This document shows, in pieces, positions 30,098 through 39,990 of a stretch of DNA of 64,000 bases. The DNA comes from Burkholderia sp. NRF60-BP8 (lineage in GTDB: Bacteria > Pseudomonadota > Gammaproteobacteria > Burkholderiales > Burkholderiaceae), in NCBI RefSeq assembly GCF_001522585.2, contig NZ_CP013373.1:682001-746000 (forward strand). Direction: 5' to 3'. Made by a program: the position numbers and the translations under genes. Position 1 is the stretch's first letter. Each line of letters opens with the position of its first letter. Under the pieces are notes generated by a model. It was not told the DNA's origin and ran no database searches. It was given only the letters and a program-made list of their open reading frames with translations.

Positions 30098-30925
30098 TCA
30101 GGTCAGCACGCGGTGCCGCCATGCGGGCAGGCTCTGGCGTACGTCGGCGATGCGCTGCGGATCGATCGTGCCGAGCACGACGCTGGCGCCCTCGTCGCGG
30201 ACCGCGACGATCTCGCCCCACGGGTCGATCAGCATGCTGTGGCCCCACGTGCGCCGGCCGTTCTCGTGCTTGCCGCCCTGCGCGGCCGCGAGCACGTAGC
30301 ACTGGTTCTCGACGGCCCGCGCGCGCAGCAGCGTTTCCCAGTGCGCGCGGCCCGTCGTATACGTAAACGCCGACGGCACGACCATCAGCGCGCAGTCGCC
30401 CATGCGGCGGTACAGCTCCGGAAAGCGGAGATCGTAACAGACCGACAGGCCGACCTGCCCGAACGGCGCGTCGAACGCGACGACCGTGTCGCCCGCGCGG
30501 ATCGTGCGCGCCTCGTCGAACGATTCGTCGCCTTTCTCGAAGTTGAACAGGTGGATCTTGTCGTAGCGCGCGGCCTCGTGGCCGGACGGATCGAACACGA
30601 GCGTCGTGTTCAGCACGCGATCGGGCTCCGGCGCCTTCAGCGGCAGCGTGCCGCCGATCACCCAGATGCCGTGGCGGCGCGCCGCGTCGGCGAGGAAGTG
30701 CTGGATCGGGCCGTCGCGGTACGGTTCGGCGAGCGCGAGCTTGTCGGTGTCGCGGTGACCCATGAAGCAGAAATACTCGGGCAGCAGCACGAGCTGCGCG
30801 CCTTCGCCGGCGGCTTCCGCGATCAGGCGGCGCGCTTCGGCCAGATTGCGTGTGACGTCCGGCGTGCTCACCATCTGCAGCGCGGCGACCCGGAAGGGCG
30901 TGGCGGAACGGGCGTGGTCGGTCAT
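30098..30925 (-). CDS. Nitrilase-superfamily carbon-nitrogen hydrolase
   Basis: This is a cytosolic amidase of the Nit1/Nit2 branch. From ATG 30925 (MTDHARSATPFRVAALQMVS) the 275-residue protein shows the complete catalytic triad: E50 in LLPEYFCF, K123 in YDKIHLFNF and C163 in SVCYDLRFPE. This branch is known to repair deaminated glutathione or hydrolyse omega-amides. The specific substrate here is inferred only from family membership. It lies 62 bases after yhdP and 85 before tldD on the same strand. Confidence 0.9.
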   Translation of the reverse strand: MTDHARSATPFRVAALQMVSTPDVTRNLAEARRLIAEAAGEGAQLVLLPEYFCFMGHRDTDKLALAEPYRDGPIQHFLADAARRHGIWVIGGTLPLKAPEPDRVLNTTLVFDPSGHEAARYDKIHLFNFEKGDESFDEARTIRAGDTVVAFDAPFGQVGLSVCYDLRFPELYRRMGDCALMVVPSAFTYTTGRAHWETLLRARAVENQCYVLAAAQGGKHENGRRTWGHSMLIDPWGEIVAVRDEGASVVLGTIDPQRIADVRQSLPAWRHRVLT

Positions 30926-30987
30926 CGCGGAATCGGTTGCGTCATAAATGGGGTGCGGCCCGGCACCCTGCGCGCTTCGATGCGCGC

Positions 30988-33900
30988 TCAATGGCTCGCT
31001 GCATCGGCCGGACCGTGATTCATCTTACCCTGATCGCCGCGCACCCGCTCGATGTGCGGGTGCGCCCACGAGCCGGTGATCGCGTAGTCGAGCGCGAACG
31101 CCCGCGACAGCGTCTCGGACAGCGCATAGTTCGCGGCCAGCACGCCGACGCCGAGCAGCGGGTTGATGATGGCCGCGCCGATCGCGGCTGCGCCCGCGCT
31201 GATTTTCGGCGCGACGTGCGCATGCAGATCCTGCGTCTCGGCGCCGAGATCGACCGCGCCGCGCACGGTGACGTTCGCGGGGCCCGTCATCATCGAGAAG
31301 TCGTCGGTGCGCGCGATCCCGTTCGAAATCCGGCCGGTACCGGTGATCTTGTCGAACGGCAGCCCCTTGCCGACCACGTCGCGGAAGTTCAGCGTCAGGA
31401 AGCGCGCGAGGCTTTGCAGGCTCAGCACGCCGAGCAGTTTCGCCGCGCCCGGATCGACCTTCAGGATCTGCCCGTGTTCGAGGTCGACCGCGACCTGGCC
31501 GCCGAGCGACGGGAAGTCGAGCGCGGTCGGGCCGCCGCGCCAGCCGACCTTGCCCGTGACCGAGCCGTGACCGTCCGCGAGCGTGCGCGGCAGGCCGACG
31601 CGGTCGAGCAGCGCACCCGCGTTGTCGATGTCGAGCTTGAAGTCGAACACGGTGCGGCGCGGCGCGTCGGGTTCGTCGGCGCCGCGAGCGAGCGCGCGGC
31701 GCGACGTGCGCCAGTTGCCGGTCGCCGTGAGCTTCGCGGCCGGGTTCGACAGTTCCAGCTTGTCGAGCTGCCACACGGGCGTGCCGTCTTCGTCGATGTT
31801 GCGTGCGTTGACGACGAGGCGGCCGATGTCGTGATCGCGCGCGACGACCTGATCGACGATCAGGTCGATCGACGGCATCGGGCGGTCGGCCGGCGTCGGC
31901 AGGTTCATCGCGCGGCCGACGAGGTCGTGCTGCGAACTCTGCGGCACGACGAGCTTCGCGAGCCGCGCGTTGAGCACGCCCGCACCGTTGTGACCGCCGC
32001 CCGGCGCCCACGACAGGTAGCCCGAGACCTGGTTCGACGCGATGTTCGCCTGCCAGAGGTCGTCGACGTGCGACGCGCCGACGATCACGTTTTCCCAGTT
32101 GCGCTTGAGCAGTTTCAGCGTGCCGAAATGGAACGCGAAGCGCTTCGGCGCGAAGCTCGCGACATCGACGCGCGGCGCAGCCTGCGGCGCCGGCGCGTGC
32201 GGCGTGTCGGGCTGCAGCGTATGGGCGAGGGCGAGCCACGCGTCGGCGTCCAGTTCGCCGACGTCGACGGCCGCGCTCACGCCGTCCTGCGGCATGTCGG
32301 GCATCCGGTGGATGCCCATCGCGCCGCGCACCGCGCGCAGCGGCTGGCCGCGCGTCGCGTCGAGCAGGTAGGTCGCGCTCACCGGGCCGAGCGTCAGGTC
32401 GGCGTGTTCGAGGCGTTTGCCGTCCGCCTGCGGCGCCGGCTGCAGCGTGAAGCGGAACGGCATCGGCGTGCCGGCCGGCTTCGCGAACGGCGCCGGGAAG
32501 TTCAGCGCCACGCCGGTCAGGTCGGATTGCGCGCTGACGTCGGGCAGGCGGCCCGGCGCGCCGCGCACGGCGATCTTGTACGGCGCGTCGCCGACCACGT
32601 GCTCGAGCAGCGCGGCGGCCGCGCCGTGCAGGTTCAGGCCGCGCGCGGCGTCGAGCGCGAGCCGGCCGTCGACGTCCACCGCGTACGGGCCGTGCGACTG
32701 GAAGTTGCCGTTCGCGCGCACCGGGCCGCCGAGGAAGTGCCCCGACAGCGCGCGCAGCGACGCGCCGGCCTCGGTGAAGCCGACGCTGCCGCGCAGGGCC
32801 GACAGCGGCGGCACGCCGCTGGTCGACAGCGTGTTGCCGCCGAACGCGAGCGTGCCTTCGACGTGCGTGTGCGGATGGGGGACGTGCTGCGGAATCGTGA
32901 TCTTGAGCGCGAGCGACGCGGGGCCCTGCGCATCGATGCGCTGGCCGATGTGGTTGCTCATCGTGCCGAGCGAGCTGTTGTCCGCGTAGTCGATCAGGTC
33001 GGCGAGCGGGCCCTGCGCATGGCCGTCGATGATCAGCGGCGAGTGCGACGGATTGCCGAGATCGTCGATGCGGCCGGCGACCTTCGTCAGCGCGACGCGC
33101 TTGTAGTGCGCGCGCTCGATGTCGAAGCGCAGCTTGTTCTGCGCGAGCTCGAACACGCCGTCGATGCCGTCGAGCGCGGGCCAGACGCTCGGCGTGCCGT
33201 TCGCGAGCTTGCGCGGCGGGTACGGCGTCGGCTCGAAGCGGCCGCCGGTGAACGGCGCGACGATGTGGAACACGCCGGCGTCCGGCTCGTGTTCGAACGG
33301 GAATTTCTCGAGCGGGCCGCGCGCGACGATCGACGCGCCCTTGGTCACCTTGCCGTCCTGCAACGCGTGGCCGAGATAGTCGCGCAGGTGTTCGGACATC
33401 CCGGTCGGCAGGTAGCGCGGAATGCGCGCGACCGACGCGCGCGCGAAATCGGCGCGCAGGTCGAGCGAGCCGCGGCCGTGGCCGGGGTTCGTGTATGAGC
33501 CCGACACCGCGATTTCGGCATCGGGGTTCGACACGAGCAGGTCGGGCAGCGACACGTCGACGCGCGCGTGCTTGTCGCCGGGCGCGGGCGTGATCGTCCA
33601 TTTGGCATTGCCGCGCAGCCGGTCGAACGTCAGGCGCGGCTCGTCGAATTCGCCGGGCACGGTGACGGCCGCGTTGACCGTGTCGATATGCGCGGCGCCG
33701 CCCGTCTCGTTCGCGTCGACGCGGCCCCACAGGTTCTCGACGCCCGGCCAGCCGGCGCGCGGGTGGCCGCGCGGCGAGAGGCCGGGCGGCGGCTCCTGCG
33801 CGGCGAAGCTGATGCCTTGCAGATCGCCGAGGAAGCGGTAGCGGACGATCGGCGCGGCGCCCAGGCGCCGCTCCTCGTCGGCGAGATCGGCGTGCGCGGG

Positions 33901-35187
33901 TTTCGCGCGCTCGACCTCGATGTGATAGTTCGACACCATCCCGCGCGGGTCGATCTTGATCAGCTCGTTGCGCAGGCGCGCCGGCAGCGGCAGCCCGCGG
34001 ATGAATTCGCTGAGGATGCCGAGATCGACGCGGTCGCCGACCACGCTGAGCAGTTGCCCTTGGTTCGCGGTCGGCACGCGGTAGCGCGCGGTCAGCGTCG
34101 ACAGCGCGAGCGAGCGGGCGAGCGGCGTGCCGTCCGGCAGCGGCGGCTGGCCGAGCTCCGCATTGAAGCGCGTCAGGTGCAGCGTGTAGTCGTGGCCAGC
34201 GTCGAGCACCATGTCCCAGCCGAAGCCGACCGTCGGCACGTCGAGCCGCGGCTGCGTCGGGCGCACGCGCAGCGCGACGTCGGCGCCTTGCAGGTCGCCG
34301 CCCGCCGAGCGCAGGTGGCCGTCGCCGAAGGTCGCCCAGATCGCGTTGTCGATCCGGCCCGCGTGGATCGTGAGCGGCACGTCGAGATAGCGCGTGAGCG
34401 TCTGCAGGTCGACGGGGCCGGTCGACAGGTAGGCGTCGCCGGTCCAGTTCGACGGCTTGCCGATCGGCGCGAGCGGCTTGTGTTTGAAGCGCGCGCGGAA
34501 ATCGAGCGGGCCGAGCAGCAGCGTGCCGTTCGCGGGCGCCTGCAGCGCGGCCTTGTGGACGCGGCCGTCGTTGAGCACCGCGAGCCGGATGCCCGACAGC
34601 ACGAGCTCCGGCGCGTCGTGCTGCGCGTCGCGCCAGCGCAGCGTGCCGCCGCGCAGCACGATCGCCTCCTGCTTCAGCAGCCAGGTGCCGAACGTGTCGT
34701 TGCCGCCGTGGGTGGTGGCCACGCCGACGCCGGCGACGCTCAGCGAGCCGTCGGCCGCGCGCGCGACGACGAGGTCGGGCTGGTCGACGATCAGGCTCGA
34801 CAGCGCGGGCGACAGCCGCAGCAGCGACATCCACGACAGCGCGGCCGTCGCGTGCGGCACCGACAGCGCGACCTGGCCGTCACGGCCGCGAATCGTCAGG
34901 TTCGTGAGTTCGACGCCCGGCTGCATGCCGGACCAGTTCGGGGAAAGCTTGCCGATCGAAAGCTGCGCGTGGAGCTTGTCGGACACGGCGCGCTCGATGC
35001 GCGGGCGGAATTCGTCGATGCGGGGCAGCAGTACGTAGCGCAGCCCGAGGAGGGCGCCGGACGCGACGAAGTAGGTGCCGATCCCGACTGCCAGCGTCAC
35101 CCTGAACACGCGACGCAGGACCGGATGATCGTGCTTCGGAGGTCCCGCTTCGGGCGCAGCTACGGCGGATTCCTGACGGTCGGACAT
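30988..35187 (-). CDS. yhdP: YhdP-family AsmA-like envelope protein
   Basis: This is a very large (1399 residues) inner-membrane-anchored protein of the AsmA-like/DUF3971 family. Members of the family move phospholipids from inner to outer membrane. A basic cytoplasmic N-terminus is followed by one membrane helix (about 28-48, VTLAVGIGTYFVASGALLGL). A long beta-rich periplasmic region and an AsmA-type C-terminal segment follow (GNWRTS, ILKVDPGAAKLLGVLSLQSL, TGTGRISNGIARTDDFSM). E. coli YhdP is 1266 residues. The gene diverges from glnE and heads the yhdP-amidase-tldD series. Confidence 0.9.
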   Translation of the reverse strand: MSDRQESAVAAPEAGPPKHDHPVLRRVFRVTLAVGIGTYFVASGALLGLRYVLLPRIDEFRPRIERAVSDKLHAQLSIGKLSPNWSGMQPGVELTNLTIRGRDGQVALSVPHATAALSWMSLLRLSPALSSLIVDQPDLVVARAADGSLSVAGVGVATTHGGNDTFGTWLLKQEAIVLRGGTLRWRDAQHDAPELVLSGIRLAVLNDGRVHKAALQAPANGTLLLGPLDFRARFKHKPLAPIGKPSNWTGDAYLSTGPVDLQTLTRYLDVPLTIHAGRIDNAIWATFGDGHLRSAGGDLQGADVALRVRPTQPRLDVPTVGFGWDMVLDAGHDYTLHLTRFNAELGQPPLPDGTPLARSLALSTLTARYRVPTANQGQLLSVVGDRVDLGILSEFIRGLPLPARLRNELIKIDPRGMVSNYHIEVERAKPAHADLADEERRLGAAPIVRYRFLGDLQGISFAAQEPPPGLSPRGHPRAGWPGVENLWGRVDANETGGAAHIDTVNAAVTVPGEFDEPRLTFDRLRGNAKWTITPAPGDKHARVDVSLPDLLVSNPDAEIAVSGSYTNPGHGRGSLDLRADFARASVARIPRYLPTGMSEHLRDYLGHALQDGKVTKGASIVARGPLEKFPFEHEPDAGVFHIVAPFTGGRFEPTPYPPRKLANGTPSVWPALDGIDGVFELAQNKLRFDIERAHYKRVALTKVAGRIDDLGNPSHSPLIIDGHAQGPLADLIDYADNSSLGTMSNHIGQRIDAQGPASLALKITIPQHVPHPHTHVEGTLAFGGNTLSTSGVPPLSALRGSVGFTEAGASLRALSGHFLGGPVRANGNFQSHGPYAVDVDGRLALDAARGLNLHGAAAALLEHVVGDAPYKIAVRGAPGRLPDVSAQSDLTGVALNFPAPFAKPAGTPMPFRFTLQPAPQADGKRLEHADLTLGPVSATYLLDATRGQPLRAVRGAMGIHRMPDMPQDGVSAAVDVGELDADAWLALAHTLQPDTPHAPAPQAAPRVDVASFAPKRFAFHFGTLKLLKRNWENVIVGASHVDDLWQANIASNQVSGYLSWAPGGGHNGAGVLNARLAKLVVPQSSQHDLVGRAMNLPTPADRPMPSIDLIVDQVVARDHDIGRLVVNARNIDEDGTPVWQLDKLELSNPAAKLTATGNWRTSRRALARGADEPDAPRRTVFDFKLDIDNAGALLDRVGLPRTLADGHGSVTGKVGWRGGPTALDFPSLGGQVAVDLEHGQILKVDPGAAKLLGVLSLQSLARFLTLNFRDVVGKGLPFDKITGTGRISNGIARTDDFSMMTGPANVTVRGAVDLGAETQDLHAHVAPKISAGAAAIGAAIINPLLGVGVLAANYALSETLSRAFALDYAITGSWAHPHIERVRGDQGKMNHGPADAASH

Positions 35188-35292
35188 GCGGCGGACGGGC
35201 GGCGATATGGTAGTTTTGCAGACTGACGTTGAAATGTATCACACGGGTTCGTGCCGGCGGCCGTTGGGGCAGCGCGGCACGGGCTTTCCGGC

Positions 35293-35338
35293 GCGCGGCG
35301 TCGCGACGGGCGCACGAGCGTCCGTCGCGACGCCGCGC
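35293..35338. repeat. 17-bp perfect inverted repeat between yhdP and glnE
   Basis: The arms 35293-35309 and 35322-35338 are perfectly complementary (core GCGTCGCGACGG). Inside them a G-T wobble and a further CGC/GCG pairing (35311-35313 and 35318-35320) leave only a four-base ACGA loop. The structure would be a hairpin of about 21 bp. It lies 82 bases before the glnE start, and no T-run follows on either strand. Confidence 0.85.
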
Positions 35339-35419
35339 CGAGTCCATGGGGCCGGTCGGCAGCGGGGCGCGCACGCGCCGGCCCGCCGCCCCCGGCCTTT
35401 CCGCCAGGCCCGCTTCTCG

Positions 35420-38221
35420 ATGACCGACGCTTCCGACCTGATCAGCACGTCCTATTCCCGATATCTGGCCCGCGCGGCTGCCGCTCGACCCGCGCTGGCC
35501 GAGCAGGTCGCCGCGTGGGCGGCCGCGCCGCTCGGCCGCGCGCAGCTCGACGCGCGCTTGACCGAGCTGCTCGCGACGCCGGCCGGCACGGCCGCGCCGG
35601 GCGACGAGCAACTGAAGCGCGCGCTGCGGCAATTGCGCGCCGAGGCGTTCGGTGCGGTCGCGGAGCGCGACCTGCGCGGGCTGGCGAACGTCGCCGAGGT
35701 CACGGGCGCGATGACCGATCTCGCCGAGGTGGCCGTGCAGCGCTCGCTGGCACTGCTGTCGGCCGAACTCGAGGCGCTGTACGGCGAGCCGCGCGGCGCC
35801 GACGGCCAGCGCGTCGTGCTCGGCGTGGTCGGGATGGGCAAGCTCGGCGGCCGCGAGCTGAACGTGTCGTCGGACATCGACCTGATCTTCGTCTACGAGG
35901 ACGACGGCGAGACCACCGGCGGCGCACGTTCGCCGCTGTCCACGCAGGAATACTTCACGCGGCTCGGCCGGCGCCTGATCGGCGTGCTGTCCGAGGTCAC
36001 GGCCGACGGCTACGTGTTTCGCGTCGACATGCGGCTGCGCCCGAACGGCGATTCGGGGCCGCTCGTGTGCAGCCTCGGCATGCTCGAGGAATATTTCTAC
36101 GTGCAGGGGCGCGAGTGGGAGCGCTATGCGTGGATCAAGGGGCGGCTCGTGTCGGAAGGCGACAGCGACGCGGCGCAGCGGCTCGCGTCGCAGCTCGAGT
36201 CGATCGTCAAGCCGTTCGTCTACCGTCGCTATCTCGATTTCGGCGTGATCGGCGCGATCCGTTCGCTGCACCAGCAGATCCGGCACGAAGCGGCGCGGCG
36301 CGCGTCGATGCGGCCCGACAAGGCCGACGACATCAAGCTTGGGCGCGGCGGGATCCGCGAGATCGAGTTCAGCGCGCAGGTGTTCCAGTTGATCCGCGGC
36401 GGCCAGGATGCGGGATTTCGCGTGCGGCCGACGCTCGCGGTGCTGCGGCATGCGCAGGCGCGCGGGCTGATCGGCGACGACGTATGCGCCTGCCTGACCG
36501 ACGCCTACAACTTCCTGCGTACGCTCGAGCACCGGCTGCAGTATCGCAACGACGCACAGACGCACGCGATGCCGGTCGAGCCCGACGAGCGCGCGGCGCT
36601 GGCCGCGTCGCTCGGTTTTGCCGACTATGCGGCGCTGATGACGGTGCTGGATGGCCACCGCACGTTCGTCGAAGCGCAGTTCGACCAGATTTTCGCCGAC
36701 AAGGCGAGCGGCGCGCCGTGCGCGGCCGGCGACGACACGGCCGCCGCGTGGATCTGGAGCGGCGCGCTGGCCGACGACGGCGAGGACGACGCGCTGGTCG
36801 CGCGCCTCGACGGCCTGGGCTTCGCCGATCCGGCCGCCGTGCTCGCGCGGCTGCGCGCGATCTGGCAATCGTCGCGCTATACGGGGCTGCCGGAAAAGAG
36901 CCGGCAGCGCTTCGACAGCGTCGCGCAGCGCGCGCTCGACGCCGCGCCGAAGATCGACGCCGCGCGCCGCGACGACACGATCGTGCGCCTGTTCGACCTG
37001 CTGGAGACGGTCAGCCGGCGCGGCGTCTATCTCGCGCTGCTGACCGAATATCCGGCCGCGCTCGACCGCGTGCTGTCGGTGCTCGGCGCGACGCGCTGGG
37101 GCGGCGGCTACCTGATCCGCCACCCGCAGCTGCTCGACGAATTGCTCGACGACGAGGCGATCGCGAGCCCGTTCGACTGGCCCGCGTTCAAGGATGCGCT
37201 GCGCGCGCGGCTCGCGGCGGCCGACGGCCCCGAGCAGCAGATGGACCTGCTGCGCCACGCGCAGCATGCGGAGGTGTTCCGGATCCTGCTGATCGATCTG
37301 GCCGGGCAACTGTCGGTCGAGCACGTGAGCGACCGGCTGTCCGAGCTGGCCGACGCGGTGCTCGACGTGACGATCGAAGTCGTCTGGTCGCAGCTCGCGA
37401 AGCGTCACCGCGACGTGCCGAAGTTCGCGGTGATCGCGTACGGCAAGCTGGGCGGCAAGGAGCTCGGCTATGCGTCGGATCTCGACCTGATCTTCCTGTA
37501 CGACGACCCGGACGAGCGTTCGGCGGACGTCTACACGACCTTCACGCGGCGCCTGATCACGTGGCTCACGACCGCGACCGGCGCGGGCGCGCTGTTCGAC
37601 ATCGACCTGCGGCTGCGGCCGAACGGCGAGGCCGGGCTGCTCGTCACCGATCTCGACGCGTTCCGTCGCTATCAGCTGCGCGAGGGCGATGCGGCGAACA
37701 CCGCGTGGGTGTGGGAGCACCAGGCGCTGACGCGCGCCCGCTACAGCGCGGGCGACGCGCAAATCGGCGCGGATTTCGAGGCGATCCGCCAGCAGGTGCT
37801 GACGACGCCGCGCGACGGCGCCGTGCTCGCGAAGGAGATCGTCGACATGCGCGGCAAGGTGTTTGCCGGCCACCCGAACCAGACCGCGCTGTTCGATCTG
37901 AAGCACGATCGCGGCGGGATGGTCGACATCGAGTTCATCGTCCAGTACTGGGTGCTGCTGCATGCGTCGAGCGACGCCGAGCTGATCCGCAATACCGGCA
38001 ACATCGCGTTGCTGCGCGAAGTCGCGCGCTTCGGACTGATGGGCGAGGACGAGGCCGAGCGCGTCGGCGCGGCGTACCGTAAATATCGGAAGCTGCAGCA
38101 CAAGCTGCGGCTCGACGGGATGGAGAAGGCGCGCGTCGATCCGGCGGTGGTGGCGGACGAGCGCGCGGCCGTGACGGCGCTGTGGACGCGTGTGTTCGGC
38201 GCGGTTGAAACGGGCGTTTGA
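35420..38221 (+). CDS. glnE: Bifunctional glutamine synthetase adenylyltransferase/deadenylylase
   Basis: GlnE controls glutamine synthetase activity by adding AMP to, or removing it from, the enzyme in response to PII. The 933-residue protein has two nucleotidyltransferase domains. The N-terminal deadenylylase shows GMGKLGGRELNVSSDIDLIF (about 138-157), and the C-terminal adenylyltransferase shows AYGKLGGKELGYASDLDLIF (about 673-692). Both DxD metal motifs are intact. E. coli GlnE has 946 residues, which supports the ATG at 35420. The frame is open further upstream but lacks family similarity. Confidence 0.97.
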   Translation: MTDASDLISTSYSRYLARAAAARPALAEQVAAWAAAPLGRAQLDARLTELLATPAGTAAPGDEQLKRALRQLRAEAFGAVAERDLRGLANVAEVTGAMTDLAEVAVQRSLALLSAELEALYGEPRGADGQRVVLGVVGMGKLGGRELNVSSDIDLIFVYEDDGETTGGARSPLSTQEYFTRLGRRLIGVLSEVTADGYVFRVDMRLRPNGDSGPLVCSLGMLEEYFYVQGREWERYAWIKGRLVSEGDSDAAQRLASQLESIVKPFVYRRYLDFGVIGAIRSLHQQIRHEAARRASMRPDKADDIKLGRGGIREIEFSAQVFQLIRGGQDAGFRVRPTLAVLRHAQARGLIGDDVCACLTDAYNFLRTLEHRLQYRNDAQTHAMPVEPDERAALAASLGFADYAALMTVLDGHRTFVEAQFDQIFADKASGAPCAAGDDTAAAWIWSGALADDGEDDALVARLDGLGFADPAAVLARLRAIWQSSRYTGLPEKSRQRFDSVAQRALDAAPKIDAARRDDTIVRLFDLLETVSRRGVYLALLTEYPAALDRVLSVLGATRWGGGYLIRHPQLLDELLDDEAIASPFDWPAFKDALRARLAAADGPEQQMDLLRHAQHAEVFRILLIDLAGQLSVEHVSDRLSELADAVLDVTIEVVWSQLAKRHRDVPKFAVIAYGKLGGKELGYASDLDLIFLYDDPDERSADVYTTFTRRLITWLTTATGAGALFDIDLRLRPNGEAGLLVTDLDAFRRYQLREGDAANTAWVWEHQALTRARYSAGDAQIGADFEAIRQQVLTTPRDGAVLAKEIVDMRGKVFAGHPNQTALFDLKHDRGGMVDIEFIVQYWVLLHASSDAELIRNTGNIALLREVARFGLMGEDEAERVGAAYRKYRKLQHKLRLDGMEKARVDPAVVADERAAVTALWTRVFGAVETGV

Positions 38222-38321
38222 ACGAAAGCGGAAAGCGGGGCGGGCGCGGCATCGATCCGCCTACCGCCCCGAGCCGAATGGGCGAGCCCGTTCGACTCGA
38301 GCGGGACAGGCGGCGGCAATG

Positions 38322-39971
38322 TCAGGCCGCCAGCATTTCCTTCGCGTGCTTGCGCGTGGTGGCCGTGATTTCGAGCCCGCCGAGCATCCGCGCGACCTCC
38401 TCGATCCGGCTGGCGCGGTCGAGCGCAACCACGGTCGATACCGTGCCGCCGCGTTCGTCGGCGCCCTTCGCCACCTGGAAATGATGGTCGCCGCGCGCGG
38501 CGACCTGCGGCAGGTGCGTCACGCACAACACCTGGCGGTCGCGCCCGAGCTGGTGCAGCAGGCGGCCGACCACTTCGGCGACGCCGCCGCCGATTCCCGT
38601 ATCGACTTCGTCGAAGATCAGCGTCGGCGTCGGGCTCGCCGCGCTGGCGATCACCGCGAGCGCGAGACTGATCCGCGCGAGTTCGCCGCCCGACGCGACC
38701 TTCGCGAGCGGCCGCAGCGGCACGCCCGGGTGACCGGCCACGCGGAATTCGACCTGCTCGAGCCCGTGCGGGCCGCCGTCTGCGAGCGGCACGAGCGCGA
38801 CTTCGAAGCTTCCGCCCGCCATCGACAATTCCTGCATGCCGGCCGTGACGGCCGCGCCGAGCGCCTTGGCCGCCTGCGCGCGCGCCTTCGACAGGCGTTT
38901 GGCGTCGGCGAGATAGGCTTCCCGCGCCTTGGCCTGCGCCGCCTCGAGCGCGCCGAGATCGGCGGCCGCGTCGAGCGCGGCGAGTTGCGCGCGGCGCGCC
39001 GCATGCTCTTCGTGCAGCGTGTCGGGCGGCAGCCGGAACTTGCGGGCGGTCGAGTGCAGCGCGTCGAGACGCGTTTCGACCTGCGCGAGCCGCTCGGGGT
39101 CGAGATCGACGCGCTGTGCATAGTGCGACAGCGAATAGACGGCTTCCTGCAACTGGATCTCGGCCGGCTCCAGCGACGCGAGCGCATCGCCGAGCGCGGT
39201 GTCGTAGTCGGCCAGGCCGCGCAGCTTCGACACGATCGCGCCGAGCTGCGCGAGCATCGCGTCGTCGGACTCGGACAGCGCGTTGAGCGCGCCGCGTACG
39301 CCTTCGATCAGGTTCGCCGAATGCGACAGGCGCTTGTGTTCGTTGCTGACTTCGTCCCACTCGCCGGCTTGCGGCGCGAGCTTGTCGAGTTCGGCGAGCT
39401 GCCATGCGAGCTTTTCGCGTTCGAGCTGCAGCTCGCGCTCGTGCGCCTTCGCGGCGTCGATCGCCTGCGTCGCGTCGCGCCACACGCGCCACGCGCGCGC
39501 GACGTTCGCGGCATCGGCGACGAGCCCCGCGTGCGTGTCGAACAGCTCGCGCTGCGCGTCGGGCCGCATCAGCAACTGATGCGCGTGCTGGCCGTGGATG
39601 TCGACGAGCATCTCGCCGAGCTCGCGCAGTTGCGCGAGCGTCGCGCTGGTGCCGTTGATGAAGGCGCGCGAGCGGCCGTTCGCGTCGATCACGCGGCGCA
39701 GCATCACGGTGTCCTCGGCGTCGAACGCGTGCTCGTCGAGCCAACGCGCGACGCGGTCGTGCGGCGTGAATTCGGCCGTGATGTCGGCGCGGCCGCAGCC
39801 GGTGCGCACGACGCTCGCGTCGGCGCGTTCGCCGAGCGCGAGGGCGAGGGCGTCGATCAGGATCGATTTGCCGGCGCCGGTTTCGCCGGAAAAGACGGAA
39901 AAGCCGCTGTCGAATTCGAGATCGAGCGCGGCGACGATGACGAAGTCGCGGATCGAGAGGTGGCGGAGCAT
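38322..39971 (-). CDS. recN: DNA repair protein RecN
   Basis: RecN is an SMC-like ATPase acting on double-strand breaks. The 549-residue protein starts with the usual MLRHLSIRDFVIV and has Walker A in FSGETGAGKSILIDAL. A long central coiled coil (about residues 150-370) follows, then the ABC signature region VASGGELARISLAL and Walker B TLIFDEVDTGIGGG. The length equals E. coli RecN (553). It follows nadK by 19 bases on the same strand, so the two are probably co-transcribed. Confidence 0.97.
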   Translation of the reverse strand: MLRHLSIRDFVIVAALDLEFDSGFSVFSGETGAGKSILIDALALALGERADASVVRTGCGRADITAEFTPHDRVARWLDEHAFDAEDTVMLRRVIDANGRSRAFINGTSATLAQLRELGEMLVDIHGQHAHQLLMRPDAQRELFDTHAGLVADAANVARAWRVWRDATQAIDAAKAHERELQLEREKLAWQLAELDKLAPQAGEWDEVSNEHKRLSHSANLIEGVRGALNALSESDDAMLAQLGAIVSKLRGLADYDTALGDALASLEPAEIQLQEAVYSLSHYAQRVDLDPERLAQVETRLDALHSTARKFRLPPDTLHEEHAARRAQLAALDAAADLGALEAAQAKAREAYLADAKRLSKARAQAAKALGAAVTAGMQELSMAGGSFEVALVPLADGGPHGLEQVEFRVAGHPGVPLRPLAKVASGGELARISLALAVIASAASPTPTLIFDEVDTGIGGGVAEVVGRLLHQLGRDRQVLCVTHLPQVAARGDHHFQVAKGADERGGTVSTVVALDRASRIEEVARMLGGLEITATTRKHAKEMLAA

Positions 39972-39990
39972 GGTGTCGGGCGGAGCGGCG

